From Rhizobium sp. R634 (GTDB taxonomy: Bacteria > Pseudomonadota > Alphaproteobacteria > Rhizobiales > Rhizobiaceae): a stretch of DNA of 64,000 bases. Positions 1 through 8,375 of the stretch are shown here, one piece after another. A model generated the notes under the pieces. The model saw only the letters and a list, made by a program, of their open reading frames with translations, did no database searches and was not told the DNA's origin. The DNA is taken from positions 248,001 to 312,000 of the forward strand of contig NZ_LOKW01000012.1 of the NCBI RefSeq assembly GCF_002211305.1. Reading direction: 5' to 3'. Position numbers and translations under genes: made by a program. Position 1 is the stretch's first letter, and the number at the start of each line of letters is the position of its first letter.

Positions 1-557
1 CCGGCGAGCTCATTGCAAAGGCCTCCGAAGCCATTGGACCGCTCGATCTGCTCGTTAACAATGCGTCGGTCTTCCAGCATGATTCCGCCCGCAGTTTCAA
101 TGCCGCCACATGGGCCCTGCACTTCGACCTGCATGTGCGTGCGCCTTCGATCCTGGCGGCCGCCTTCGCGCAGCAGATGCCCGCCGAGGCAGTGGGGCTG
201 ATCGTCAACATCATCGACCAGCGGGTCTGGGCGCTGAGGCCCAGCTTCTATTCCTATACGCTCTCCAAGTCCGCGCTGTGGACGGCGACACAGACGCTCG
301 CCCAGGCATTGGCGCCACGCATCCGCGTCAACGCCATCGGCCCCGGTCCATCGATGCCGAGCGAGCGGCAGGCGCTGGAGGACTTCCAAGCGCAGGTCTC
401 AGCCCTTATCTTGCAGCGAGGGCCGGCCCTGGAGGAATTCGGACAAACGATTCGCTTCCTTTACGACACGCCCTCGATCACCGGCCAGATGATTGCCCTC
501 GACGGCGGCCAGCACCTTGCCTGGCAGACGCCCGATGTGGCGGAGATTACGGAATGA
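1..557 (+). CDS. SDR-family oxidoreductase, 5' end outside window
   Basis: The reading frame is open from base 3 and ends at a TGA at 555-557, so the N-terminal Rossmann part with the glycine-rich cofactor motif lies outside the window. The visible part has the SDR landmarks LLVNNAS and the catalytic YSYTLSK (YxxxK), a downstream NAIGPGP segment, and a C-terminal [13 protein letters not shown] stretch typical of classical SDRs. It is probably an NAD(P)H-dependent reductase or dehydrogenase of unknown substrate. Its stop overlaps the uvrC ATG (ATGA), so the two are likely translationally coupled. The family call is secure; the substrate cannot be told. Confidence 0.85.
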   Translation, partial: GELIAKASEAIGPLDLLVNNASVFQHDSARSFNAATWALHFDLHVRAPSILAAAFAQQMPAEAVGLIVNIIDQRVWALRPSFYSYTLSKSALWTATQTLAQALAPRIRVNAIGPGPSMPSERQALEDFQAQVSALILQRGPALEEFGQTIRFLYDTPSITGQMIALDGGQHLAWQTPDVAEITE

Positions 558-2593
558 ACGGACGAAAGCTGCCGGATGGCGGCGTTCTCTACGACGAAAC
601 GGATGAGAATGAAGACGATATCGAGGTGGAAGGCGATGTTTCCGCCTCGCCGCTCGCGGCACCCGTCGACTGGAATGCAGGCAGCCTCAACGAGACCGGC
701 CTGATCGGCGCGGATCTGATCGGCGAATTCGTCAAGCGCCTGCCGAACAGCCCGGGCGTCTACCGCATGTTCAATGCCGAGGGCGACGTGCTTTATGTCG
801 GCAAGGCGCGCAGCCTGAAGAAGCGCGTCGGCAATTACGCCGTCGGCCGCGTGCACTCCAACCGCATCGCCCAGATGGTGCGGCAGACGGCGAACATGGA
901 ATTCGTGACGACGCGCACGGAAACCGAAGCACTGCTGCTGGAAGCGAACCTGATCAAGCGCTTGCGGCCGCGTTTCAACGTGCTGCTGCGCGACGACAAG
1001 TCCTTTCCCTATATTCTCATCACCGGCGACCACCGGGCGCCCGCCATTTTCAAGCATCGCGGCGCAAGGGCGCGCAAGGGTGACTATTTCGGGCCCTTCG
1101 CTTCGGCCGGCGCGGTCGGGCGCACGATCAACTCGCTGCAGCGCGCCTTCCTGATCCGCACCTGCACCGACAGCGTCTTCGAGACGCGTACCCGGCCCTG
1201 CCTGCTTTACCAGATCAAGCGCTGTTCCGGACCGTGCACGCACGAGGTCAGCGACGAGGGTTACGCCGAACTGGTGCAGGAGGCGAAGGACTTTCTCTCC
1301 GGTAAGAGCCAGAAGGTGAAGTCGCATATGGCCGAGGCCATGAACCAGGCGGCCGAGGACCTCGATTTCGAGCGGGCGGCGATCTATCGCGACCGTTTGG
1401 CCGCACTTTCGCACGTGCAGAGCCATCAGGGCATCAACCCGGCCGGCGTCGAGGAGGCGGATGTTTTCGCCATTCATCACGAAGGCGGCGTCTCCTGCAT
1501 CCAGGTGTTCTTCTTCCGCACCGGCCAGAACTGGGGCAACCGCGCCTATTTCCCGAAGGCCGACCCGCAGCTTTCCAGCGCCGAGGTGCTGAATGCCTTC
1601 CTCGCGCAATTCTATGACGACAAGCCGGTGCCGAAACAGATCATGCTGTCGGAAACGGTCGAGGAACTGGAACTGCTCGCGGCGGCGCTCAGTGAAAAGG
1701 CCGGACACAAGGTTTCCATCCTCGTGCCGCAGCGCGGCGAGAAGCGCGATCTCGTCGAGCACGTCATCGGCAATGCGCGCGAAGCGCATGGGCGAAAGCT
1801 TGCCGAAACGGCTTCGCAATCGCGGCTGCTGGAAGGCTTCAGGGAGACCTTCGGGCTTGCCTATGCGCCGCAGCGCATCGAGATCTACGACAACTCGCAC
1901 ATCATGGGCACCAATGCCGTCGGCGGCATGGTCGTGGCGGGGCCGGAAGGCTTCGTGAAGAACCAATACCGCAAGTTCAACATCAAATCGACCGACATCA
2001 CCCCTGGCGATGACTTCGGCATGATGCGCGAGGTGATGACGCGGCGCTTCTCGCGGCTGATCAAGGAGGAAGGCATTCCCGACCGGACGGCACAGGCAAC
2101 CGCTGCCGATGCCGCCGACATGCCCTTCCCCGCCTGGCCCGACGTGATCCTGATCGATGGCGGCCAGGGGCAGATGACCGCCGTGCGCGCCATCCTGGCA
2201 GAGCTCGGGATCACCGACAGCGTGACGGCGATCGGCGTCGCCAAGGGCGTCGACCGCGATGCCGGACGCGAACGCTTCTTCCCGCCCGGGCGCGAAAGCT
2301 TCACGCTGCCGCCGCGCGATCCGGTGCTCTATTTCATTCAGCGCATGCGCGACGAGGCCCACCGTTTTGCGATCGGCTCGCACCGGGCGCGGCGGAAGAA
2401 GGAAATGGTCAAGAACCCGCTCGACGAGATCGGCGGCATCGGTCCGTCGCGCAAGCGCGCGCTGCTTCAGCATTTCGGTACAGCAAAGGCGGTTTCGCGC
2501 GCTGCTCTTTCCGACCTGATGACTGTGGAGGGCATATCGGAGGCCGTCGCCAGGCAGGTCTATAACCATTTCCACGACGACGCCGCGAAATAA
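554..2593 (+). CDS. uvrC: Excinuclease ABC subunit C
   Basis: UvrC makes both incisions around bulky DNA lesions in nucleotide-excision repair after UvrAB has marked the site. The 679-residue product has the N-terminal GIY-YIG nuclease (SPGVYRM...[12 protein letters not shown], about residues 65-85), a UVR motif ([14 protein letters not shown]) that binds UvrB, the RNase H-like second nuclease ([18 protein letters not shown], then [11 protein letters not shown]), and C-terminal helix-hairpin-helix repeats ([13 protein letters not shown]). It carries an acidic N-terminal extension of about 55 residues before the GIY-YIG domain, making it longer than the E. coli protein. The ATG at 554 overlaps the upstream SDR stop; the open frame extends further upstream but only inside that SDR gene. 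Confidence 0.97.
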   Translation: MNGRKLPDGGVLYDETDENEDDIEVEGDVSASPLAAPVDWNAGSLNETGLIGADLIGEFVKRLPNSPGVYRMFNAEGDVLYVGKARSLKKRVGNYAVGRVHSNRIAQMVRQTANMEFVTTRTETEALLLEANLIKRLRPRFNVLLRDDKSFPYILITGDHRAPAIFKHRGARARKGDYFGPFASAGAVGRTINSLQRAFLIRTCTDSVFETRTRPCLLYQIKRCSGPCTHEVSDEGYAELVQEAKDFLSGKSQKVKSHMAEAMNQAAEDLDFERAAIYRDRLAALSHVQSHQGINPAGVEEADVFAIHHEGGVSCIQVFFFRTGQNWGNRAYFPKADPQLSSAEVLNAFLAQFYDDKPVPKQIMLSETVEELELLAAALSEKAGHKVSILVPQRGEKRDLVEHVIGNAREAHGRKLAETASQSRLLEGFRETFGLAYAPQRIEIYDNSHIMGTNAVGGMVVAGPEGFVKNQYRKFNIKSTDITPGDDFGMMREVMTRRFSRLIKEEGIPDRTAQATAADAADMPFPAWPDVILIDGGQGQMTAVRAILAELGITDSVTAIGVAKGVDRDAGRERFFPPGRESFTLPPRDPVLYFIQRMRDEAHRFAIGSHRARRKKEMVKNPLDEIGGIGPSRKRALLQHFGTAKAVSRAALSDLMTVEGISEAVARQVYNHFHDDAAK

Positions 2594-2756
2594 CCGGCCT
2601 CCGTCGCAAATTCCACGCAAAGGCGGCGAAAAGACAGAAAGAATGTTGACGGTCCGCGGTCAAAGCCGTCATCTACCGCATCGGCCCGAAAATCGGAATC
2701 GATTTTCGTAAAGACGCGCGGCGCTGTCGCGGCGCATCAATTCAGAGAACGATCCC

Positions 2757-3347
2757 ATGGCATCGCGTGCGTACAGCATTCCCAATCTTTTGACCTACGG
2801 CCGTATCCTCGCCGTGCCGGTGATTGTCCTCTGCTTCTTCATCGAAGGCAGATTATCGATCAGCAATACGGCGCGCTGGGTGGCGCTCTGGATCTTCGTC
2901 ATCGCCTCGATCACCGATTTCCTCGACGGCTATCTCGCCCGCATCTGGAACCAGACGTCGAATATCGGCCGCATGCTCGATCCGATCGCCGACAAGCTGC
3001 TGGTCGCCTCGATCCTTCTCTTGGTCGCGGCCGACCAGACCATCGCCGGCTGGTCGATCTGGGCGGCGATCACCATTCTCTGCCGCGAGATCCTGGTTTC
3101 CGGCCTGCGCGAATATCTGGCGGCGCTGAAGGTCAGCGTGCCGGTGACACGGATCGCCAAGTGGAAGACGACACTGCAGCTCGTCGCCATCGCCTTCCTG
3201 CTCGCCGGACCCGCCGGCGACGAGATTTTCCCCTATACGACGCAGACGGGCATCGCGCTCTTATGGATCGCAGCGCTGCTGACCATCTATACCGGCTACG
3301 ATTATTTCCGCGCCGGGCTGAAACATATCGTGGATGACGAGGAATGA
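2757..3347 (+). CDS. pgsA: CDP-diacylglycerol--glycerol-3-phosphate 3-phosphatidyltransferase
   Basis: PgsA joins CDP-diacylglycerol and glycerol-3-phosphate to give phosphatidylglycerol phosphate, the committed step towards phosphatidylglycerol and cardiolipin in the inner membrane. The 196-residue protein is hydrophobic with several membrane segments. It carries the complete CDP-alcohol phosphotransferase signature: D57-G58, A61-R62, G71, D75 and D79 (DGYLAR...GRMLDPIADK). The length is normal for bacterial PgsA. It lies 163 bp after uvrC, and its TGA overlaps the moaD ATG. The uvrC-pgsA-moaD-moaE order is, as I recall, common in rhizobia. Confidence 0.96.
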   Translation: MASRAYSIPNLLTYGRILAVPVIVLCFFIEGRLSISNTARWVALWIFVIASITDFLDGYLARIWNQTSNIGRMLDPIADKLLVASILLLVAADQTIAGWSIWAAITILCREILVSGLREYLAALKVSVPVTRIAKWKTTLQLVAIAFLLAGPAGDEIFPYTTQTGIALLWIAALLTIYTGYDYFRAGLKHIVDDEE

Positions 3348-3598
3348 CGCGGCTTGTCTATTTCGCCTGGGTGCGCGAACGCATCGGCAAGGGCGAGGAG
3401 GAGATCGACCTCCCCTCCTCGGTCGTCACCGTCGCCGATCTTCTGAATCATTTGAAGACGCTGGGCGAAGAATATGAGGCCGCACTTCAATATCCCGACG
3501 TGATCCGCGTGGCGCTCGATATGGAGCATGTCGAGCATGACGAGCCGATCTCCGGTGCGAAGGAAATCGGAATTTTTCCGCCGATGACGGGGGGATGA
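3344..3598 (+). CDS. moaD: Molybdopterin synthase small subunit (MoaD)
   Basis: MoaD is the ubiquitin-fold sulfur carrier of molybdopterin synthase. Its C-terminal glycine is turned into a thiocarboxylate that donates sulfur to precursor Z (cyclic pyranopterin monophosphate). The 84-residue product ends in FPPMTGG, with the essential Gly-Gly tail, and has the usual MoaD length. It starts at the ATG overlapping the pgsA stop. Its partner moaE follows, but the two are separated by a 143-bp palindromic element instead of being adjacent. Confidence 0.95.
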   Translation: MTRLVYFAWVRERIGKGEEEIDLPSSVVTVADLLNHLKTLGEEYEAALQYPDVIRVALDMEHVEHDEPISGAKEIGIFPPMTGG

Positions 3599-3660
3599 AA
3601 CCCGGTCCGTCTGGGCTTTAGAAAGCTTACAATGGGTAGGACTGCGCACTTCCCTCTCTG

Positions 3661-3803
3661 CTCCCTCATTCCTGTGCTTGTCACAGGAATCCAGTGCGCC
3701 CAAGTCCTTGGGCGCGGGAGAAGCACTTGCCAAAAGGAAAGAGTCGTTCACCGCGCCGACGCGCGGTGGTTGGATTCCTGTGACAAGCACAGGAATGAGG
3801 GAG
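3661..3803. repeat. 143-bp palindromic intergenic element with perfect 33-bp arms
   Basis: Bases 3661-3693 and 3771-3803 are perfect reverse complements (33 of 33). Each arm itself contains a 9-bp stem, ATTCCTGTG / CACAGGAAT, around a CTTGT loop. The 77-bp centre is GC-rich and holds short self-complementary runs. It has no coding capacity and no clear target-site duplication. It resembles the palindromic intergenic repeats scattered through rhizobial genomes; I cannot assign it to a named family from one window. The right arm ends 37 bp before the moaE start codon. Confidence 0.9.
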
Positions 3804-3840
3804 GTTGCGGCAGCGCATCAAAGCAGCGGAGGATTTCGCT

Positions 3841-4302
3841 GTGACCATCACCCCCACCATCCGCGTCCAGCGCGAAGACTTCGATCTGCAGGCCGAGGTC
3901 GACCTGCTTTCCAAGGGCAAGCCCGGCATCGGCGCGGTCGTCACTTTCTCCGGTCTCTGCCGCGATGACGGTGGTGTGCTGGCGGCGCTGGAACTCGAGC
4001 ATTATCCCGGCATGGCCGAAGCCGAGATGGCTCGCATCGGCAAACTTGCCGTCGAGCGTTTCGGGCTGCTCGGCCTGACTGCGATCCATCGCTACGGCAA
4101 GATCGTCGTGGGTGAGAATATCGTGCTCGTCGTCGCGGCCGCGCCGCACCGGCAGGCGGCATTCGACGGCGCTAATTTCGTCATGGATTTCCTGAAAACC
4201 GCCGCCCCCTTCTGGAAGAAGGAGCACGGCAAGGACGGCGCCGCCGGCGACTGGGTCGCGGCGAAGGACGCCGACGATGCGGCGCGCGACAAGTGGAAGT
4301 GA
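3841..4302 (+). CDS. moaE: Molybdopterin synthase catalytic subunit (MoaE)
   Basis: MoaE forms the active site of molybdopterin synthase and transfers two sulfurs from MoaD thiocarboxylate to the pterin precursor. Starting at GTG 3841 the product is 153 residues. Catalytic-type residues are visible: H103-R104 in AAPHRQAAF, K119 in MDFLKTAAP, and K126 in FWKKE, matching the E. coli lysine numbering. The GTG is preferred because GCGGAGGA lies about 7 nt upstream. An in-frame TTG at 3805 would add 12 residues encoded right beside the palindromic element and lacks a ribosome site. It converges with the permease gene 10 bp downstream. Confidence 0.93.
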   Translation: MTITPTIRVQREDFDLQAEVDLLSKGKPGIGAVVTFSGLCRDDGGVLAALELEHYPGMAEAEMARIGKLAVERFGLLGLTAIHRYGKIVVGENIVLVVAAAPHRQAAFDGANFVMDFLKTAAPFWKKEHGKDGAAGDWVAAKDADDAARDKWK

Positions 4303-4312
4303 CCGGCTTTTT

Positions 4313-5209
4313 CTAAAGAATCACGCGCTCCCTGCGGCTCATGACCAGGAGCAGGACGAGCAGCGAGAAGATGACGAGATCGCGCCAGACGAAGGGGCCG
4401 TAGGCGCCCCACATGGTTTCGACCACCGCTAGCGCGGCGGCGCCACCCGCCGAACGCAGTGGATCGGAATAGCCGCCGACGGCTGATATCAGCAGCACCT
4501 TCAGCCCGAACATCAGCCCGGCGCCGAAATCCATCGAGCCGTAATAGAAGGTCGCGAGGATGCCGCAGATCGTGGCGACAAGGCTCGCCGCCGCATAAGC
4601 AACGAGAAAGACGCGATCGGCGCTGGTGCCGCAAAGCTCGGCCGCTAGCGGATCGTCGGTGACGGCGCGCCAGACGCGGCCCCAGGCCGTGCGCTTTAGA
4701 ATGAGAGCACCGATCGCCACGATGGCCCACATCAGCACCGTATCGATCAGTTGAATATAGGTGAGCGTCACCTTAAACAGCCCGTCGCTCCAGAAGATGA
4801 CGACATCGTTCAGGAACGGCGGCAGCCAGATGGCCCGGGTGTCGGAGGCAAGCCGGGCGGTTTCCATCAGCACGATCATCATGCCGAGGGCGGCGACGAT
4901 GACCGTGTTCGGCGACGTCCTGACCAGCGGCAGCATGATCGAACGGCCAATCCATAGGCCCGTCCCGAGCGAATAAAGGATGGAGGCGCAGGCGCCGACG
5001 GCCAAAGCCGCAGGCAGCACGAGCCAGAAGCGGTTGAAGGCCAGTTCCGTGAAGAGCAGCAGGATCTGGCCCGAAAAGGCGAAGATCGCCCCATAGGTGA
5101 TGTCGGCGCGCTTGGTCACGCCGAAGGCGACCGCATAACCGAAAGCGAGCGCTGCATAAAGAGCGGCGAGCGGAACCGCATTCGCTAACTGCTGCAGAAG
5201 ATAGGCCAT
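4313..5209 (-). CDS. Branched-chain amino-acid-type ABC transporter permease (LivH family), orphan
   Basis: This is a polytopic inner-membrane permease of about 298 residues with the LivH-family look: a hydrophobic N-terminus beginning MAYLLQQLANAVPLAALYA, the AFGVTKRADITYGAIF stretch, and the VVAALGMMI-type and AVTDDPLAAELCGT loops that face the ATPase. Such permeases import branched-chain amino acids, urea or short amides as part of a five-gene cassette. Here no livM, livG, livF or binding-protein gene is adjacent, so it must work with distant partners or be a relic. The ATG at 5209 is chosen over the GTG at 5218 because GGAG sits 8 nt upstream of it. It is divergent from the CGNR gene. Confidence 0.82.
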   Translation of the reverse strand: MAYLLQQLANAVPLAALYAALAFGYAVAFGVTKRADITYGAIFAFSGQILLLFTELAFNRFWLVLPAALAVGACASILYSLGTGLWIGRSIMLPLVRTSPNTVIVAALGMMIVLMETARLASDTRAIWLPPFLNDVVIFWSDGLFKVTLTYIQLIDTVLMWAIVAIGALILKRTAWGRVWRAVTDDPLAAELCGTSADRVFLVAYAAASLVATICGILATFYYGSMDFGAGLMFGLKVLLISAVGGYSDPLRSAGGAAALAVVETMWGAYGPFVWRDLVIFSLLVLLLVMSRRERVIL

Positions 5210-5229
5210 TCCAGACACTCCGCGTCGAC

Positions 5230-5271
5230 AAAATTATAACTAGTAAAACCTATTTCACCAGTTATAATTTT
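5230..5271. promoter_or_regulatory. 12-bp inverted repeat in divergent promoter region, candidate operator
   Basis: Bases 5230-5241 and 5260-5271 are perfect reverse complements (AAAATTATAACT / AGTTATAATTTT) with an 18-nt spacer. The repeat fills most of the 65-bp gap between the divergent permease and CGNR genes. Its AT content is far above the surroundings, and the right arm ends 3 nt before the CGNR ATG. This is where autoregulation and repression of the divergent gene would be expected. No binding data can be inferred beyond position and symmetry. Confidence 0.6.
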
Positions 5272-5274
5272 GGC

Positions 5275-5820
5275 ATGAGCTTCTCTTGGACCCCTCACCG
5301 CTTTGCGGGCGGCGCATTGGCGCTCGATGTCGCCAACAGCGTCGTGCTGCGCCACGACACCAATCGGCGGATCGACCGCTTCGCAGTCCGGGACCAAATG
5401 CTGAGCTTTCCCAGCGCTGCCGCCGAATTCTGCGCCGAACGCGCTCTCTTCGGCGACATCGCACCGGTGGCTCGGGAAGAAGAGACGGATTTCATTGCGC
5501 TCCGCGAAGCGATCGACCTCTATTTCCGCAGGCGTATACTGGATGGCGGCGACGACCGGCTGCTGGCCGACCTGCTGGAGGCGCTGGCAAAGACCTTGCG
5601 CAACGCGAGCCCCGGGGGTCTCGCCGCGGCCACCGCCCATTCGGTGCTGCGGCTGATCGCCATGCCCGATCCGGAGCGCATGAAGATCTGCAGCAATTGC
5701 GGCTGGCTGTTCATCGACCGTAGCAAGAACAGGAGCCGCGCCTGGTGCGACATGGCTGTCTGCGGCAACCGCGCCAAGGCGAACCGGCACTACCGCCGCA
5801 AGAAGGAGGAAATGCCATGA
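5275..5820 (+). CDS. CGNR zinc-finger domain protein, probable transcription regulator
   Basis: The 181-residue protein has an N-terminal ABATE-like region (FAGGALALDVANSVVLR, residues 10-26) and a C-terminal CGNR zinc finger with cysteines 139, 142, 158 and 163 and the signature CGNRAKA at 163-169. The family is thought to bind DNA through the basic zinc-finger end; the N-terminal part is suspected of sensing a small ligand. Here the last 15 residues are strongly basic. Its divergent neighbour is the LivH-type permease, and a 12-bp inverted repeat lies directly before the start, so local regulation is likely. Its stop overlaps the lipoprotein ATG. Confidence 0.88.
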   Translation: MSFSWTPHRFAGGALALDVANSVVLRHDTNRRIDRFAVRDQMLSFPSAAAEFCAERALFGDIAPVAREEETDFIALREAIDLYFRRRILDGGDDRLLADLLEALAKTLRNASPGGLAAATAHSVLRLIAMPDPERMKICSNCGWLFIDRSKNRSRAWCDMAVCGNRAKANRHYRRKKEEMP

Positions 5821-6320
5821 GGAAACAGCTGATCATAATGGCGGCAGCCGCCGGCCTTCTGCTGTCCGCCTGCCAGCGCCAGGCCGAAAATCTGGTCGAG
5901 GTGACCGGCCATCTCTTCGTCTTCAACTATCGGGTCGCGAGCGCCACCTATCTGCTGACGTTGAAAAAGACAGGTCCCATTCCCGACGGCTCAGTCATCA
6001 TCGCCGAATTCGAAAATCCTCAAGGCGGCGATCCGCTGGTGCTGAACCAGAAAATCTACCCGATCGACGACAAGATCGCACTGCAAAGCGAAAACCTGCA
6101 CTGCGTGCGCAAGGACCGACCCTATACAGTCAACGTCCGGCTGGTCGACAAGGACGGGAAGGTGCTGCAGGAACTGAAGACGCAGTTCCGGTCCGACCTC
6201 GACCAGACCGTGCTGCCGAGCAAGCCGCTCGTCGTCGGTGCGCTTTATGACAAGAACCCTGAGGTCTTCAGGCCGGACGGCAGCGTCGATTTCTCGAATA
6301 CCGACAAGTGCCCGGCATAG
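5817..6320 (+). CDS. Hypothetical lipoprotein
   Basis: The 167-residue product begins with a basic N-terminus and a hydrophobic segment ending in the lipobox LLLSAC, with cysteine 19 as the predicted lipidation site. This marks it as an envelope lipoprotein. The rest is a soluble beta-rich-looking domain (GHLFVFNYRVASATYLLTL...) with two further cysteines; I recognise no family. Its ATG overlaps the CGNR stop (ATGA), so it is co-translated with that gene. A long open frame upstream is only the CGNR gene read in another phase. Confidence 0.8.
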   Translation: MRKQLIIMAAAAGLLLSACQRQAENLVEVTGHLFVFNYRVASATYLLTLKKTGPIPDGSVIIAEFENPQGGDPLVLNQKIYPIDDKIALQSENLHCVRKDRPYTVNVRLVDKDGKVLQELKTQFRSDLDQTVLPSKPLVVGALYDKNPEVFRPDGSVDFSNTDKCPA

Positions 6321-6322
6321 AA

Positions 6323-6347
6323 AAAGCCGGAGCGGAGCCCCGGCTTT
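6323..6347 (-). terminator. Terminator of ndk
   Basis: An 8-bp perfect stem (AAAGCCGG / CCGGCTTT) has a 9-nt loop. Read on the minus strand the stem is followed by a run of T residues, so it is a convincing intrinsic terminator for ndk. On the plus strand, for the lipoprotein gene that ends 2 bp before it, the tail is not T-rich and termination would be weaker. Confidence 0.75.
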
Positions 6348-6392
6348 CGAGAGTCAATTCAAGGCATTGCCAGACAATGCCGAAGTGTGGCC

Positions 6393-6815
6393 TCAGCCGA
6401 CGATTTCGGTGTCGGAGAACCAGTACTTGATTTCCTGGGCGGCGGTTTCCGGAGCGTCGGAGCCGTGAACGGAGTTTTCGCCGATCGAAAGGGCGTGAAC
6501 CTTGCGGATCGTGCCTTCGTCAGCGTTTGCCGGGTTGGTCGCGCCCATGATTTCGCGGTTCTTGAGGATCGCGCCTTCGCCTTCCAGGACCTGAACGACG
6601 GTCGGGCCGGAGGTCATGCCTTCGACGAGTTCGCCGAAGAAGGGACGGTCCTTGTGAACGGCGTAGAAGCCTTCGGCTTCGCGACGGCTCATCCAGACGC
6701 GCTTGGAGGCGACGACGCGCAGGCCGGCGTCTTCGAGCATCTTGGTGATGGCGCCCGTCAGGTTGCGCTTGGTTGCATCCGGCTTGATCATCGAGAAGGT
6801 GCGTTCAATCGCCAT
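6393..6815 (-). CDS. ndk: Nucleoside diphosphate kinase
   Basis: Ndk moves the gamma phosphate between nucleoside triphosphates and diphosphates through a phosphohistidine and balances NTP and dNTP pools. The 140-residue protein is full length: [18 protein letters not shown] at the start, the catalytic histidine in [11 protein letters not shown], and EIKYWF near the end. The ATG at 6815 is chosen because AGAGGA lies about 7 nt upstream; a TTG two codons earlier is not favoured. It is a single gene with its own terminator, converging on the lipoprotein gene. Confidence 0.97.
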   Translation of the reverse strand: MAIERTFSMIKPDATKRNLTGAITKMLEDAGLRVVASKRVWMSRREAEGFYAVHKDRPFFGELVEGMTSGPTVVQVLEGEGAILKNREIMGATNPANADEGTIRKVHALSIGENSVHGSDAPETAAQEIKYWFSDTEIVG

Positions 6816-6896
6816 AGTCAAATCCTCTGTTTTCTCGGGAAAAGTGGGCGGTCTTTACCCGCCCCAACGCCCGAAAACAAGAGGCCGGCGGCAATT

Positions 6897-7586
6897 TCAC
6901 GCCGCTGTCACAGTCCTACCGCGGCTTTCATGGAGATCGAGGCAGCGTTCGAACCAGAGCATGACTGGATCGTCGGCGGCCAGCATCGTCAGGCCGGCAC
7001 AGACGCGCAGCCATTGCAGCGCGCCGAAGACGATATAGTCGGCAAAGAGCGGCGCCTGACCGCCGATGAAGGGCTGGAATTTCAGCATATGCCGGAGCGG
7101 CTCCAGCTTGGCGCCGAAGGCGGCCTTCTCCGCTTCGCTGTCTGCGGCGACGATTTCCAGCGGCTTTCCGAACCGGGCTTCGCGGCTTTCGCGAAAATAG
7201 GGCTTGTCGCCTTCATCGAGGTTGGCATGGATATCGAGAAGCGCGATCCGCATTATCGCCGGATGGATGATCATCTGCGAGTAGCCCTCCACCATGCGTG
7301 AGAGCGCCTTGCCGCCCTCGCCGTTGAAGAGCGACGGCCGCTCGGGATAGGCCTCCTCCAGGTAGAGGGCGATGGCGAAACTATCGGGGATCAGCCGGCC
7401 GTTGTCGTCGAGCACGGGAACGGTCGGGGAAACGCCGCCGCCGATCGCGCGGATGCGGGTATAAGTCGTCGGAATCTCCTCGAAATCGAGCCCCTTATGC
7501 GCCAGCGCCATCACCGCCTTCCAGCAATGAGGAGAGAAGAAGCGCCGCTCGTCGGCGCCGCACAGGGAATAGAGAACTCTGGTCAT
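6897..7586 (-). CDS. Glutathione S-transferase family protein
   Basis: The 229-residue protein has a thioredoxin-like N-terminal domain (VLYSLCGADERRFFSPHCWKA, then VSPTVPVLDDNGRLIPDSFAIALYLEE, the glutathione-site TVPVL and DSFAI elements) and an all-helical C-terminal domain. Such enzymes conjugate or use glutathione for detoxification or reductive ether cleavage; the substrate is unknown. The region around SPHCWK places cysteine and serine candidates for thiolate stabilisation near the N-terminus. The ATG has AAAGGA a few bases upstream. It stands alone between ndk and the divergent DinB-like gene. Confidence 0.88.
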   Translation of the reverse strand: MTRVLYSLCGADERRFFSPHCWKAVMALAHKGLDFEEIPTTYTRIRAIGGGVSPTVPVLDDNGRLIPDSFAIALYLEEAYPERPSLFNGEGGKALSRMVEGYSQMIIHPAIMRIALLDIHANLDEGDKPYFRESREARFGKPLEIVAADSEAEKAAFGAKLEPLRHMLKFQPFIGGQAPLFADYIVFGALQWLRVCAGLTMLAADDPVMLWFERCLDLHESRGRTVTAA

Positions 7587-7725
7587 ATCAGTCCTTTCGC
7601 GATCACAGCTTTCTCCATTCGATGACAGAAGGCGCCGGCGATCAAATCAGGAAATTTTATGGGCGCATCACTGCGATTTTCGAGCAAACCGGTTAGACTG
7701 CCGCGACGAGAATGGGAGGGACCGG

Positions 7726-8235
7726 ATGCTCAGGCAATACAGGATGTTCGCCGCCTATAACCGCTGGGCCAACGCGCTCGTCTACGCGGCCGCGGCAGAG
7801 CTCAGCGATGCGGAGTTTCGCAGCGACTGCGGCGCTTTCTTCGGCTCGCTCCACCGAACGCTCAATCACCTGCTCGTCGCCGACCGGATCTGGATGAAGC
7901 GCTTCACCGGCACCGGCGAAGCGCCGTCCACCCTCGATGCCGTGCTCTACGAGGAGCTAGAGATGCTGACAGCAGCGCGCCAGGCAGAGGACGAGCGCAT
8001 CGTCGCCTGGGCCGGCACGCTCGATGAGGCGAGCCTTGCGGCCGACTTCACATACCGGATGGTGACGCGCCCGGTCGGGATCACCCAGCCGCTCTGGACG
8101 GCGCTTGCGCATCTCTTCAACCACCAGACCCACCATCGCGGCCAGTGCCACATGACATTGACGGCGCTCGGCAAGCCGAGCCTGCAGCTGGACCTGATCC
8201 ACTTCCTGCGCAACGAGGGACGCGAGTGGATGTGA
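7726..8235 (+). CDS. DinB-family protein (four-helix putative metal-dependent protein)
   Basis: The 169-residue product fits the DinB/YfiT-like four-helix fold. It begins MLRQYRMFAAYNRWANALVY, has the helix with SLHRTLNHLLVADRIWMKR and ends with LAHLFNHQTHHRGQCHMTL. Histidines in LNHLLVAD and in FNHQTHHRGQ are the usual three metal ligands. Members act in thiol or stress responses, but functions are rarely known. A strong GGGAGGG ribosome site sits 6 nt before the ATG. It is monocistronic, divergent from the glutathione transferase. Confidence 0.87.
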   Translation: MLRQYRMFAAYNRWANALVYAAAAELSDAEFRSDCGAFFGSLHRTLNHLLVADRIWMKRFTGTGEAPSTLDAVLYEELEMLTAARQAEDERIVAWAGTLDEASLAADFTYRMVTRPVGITQPLWTALAHLFNHQTHHRGQCHMTLTALGKPSLQLDLIHFLRNEGREWM

Positions 8236-8375
8236 GGCAGACATCAAGACTGAATTAACCGCCTTTGCCGGTTCTCCTCGCCTATCCGGCGTTTCCCCTT
8301 GCAAATTCAGCCTCTTTTAAAAGCTTGTCGGCATAGCGGAACATCAGAGATCAGGCCGGGCCGCGAGGGATCGTC

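Noticed and set aside
461..2620. 719-codon open frame on the minus strand opposite uvrC
   Set aside because: It lies wholly across uvrC and has no recognisable motif; long antisense frames are expected in GC-rich DNA.
3805..3840. TTG start that would extend moaE by 12 codons
   Set aside because: It has no ribosome site and begins right beside the palindromic element; GTG 3841 has GCGGAGGA and matches family length.
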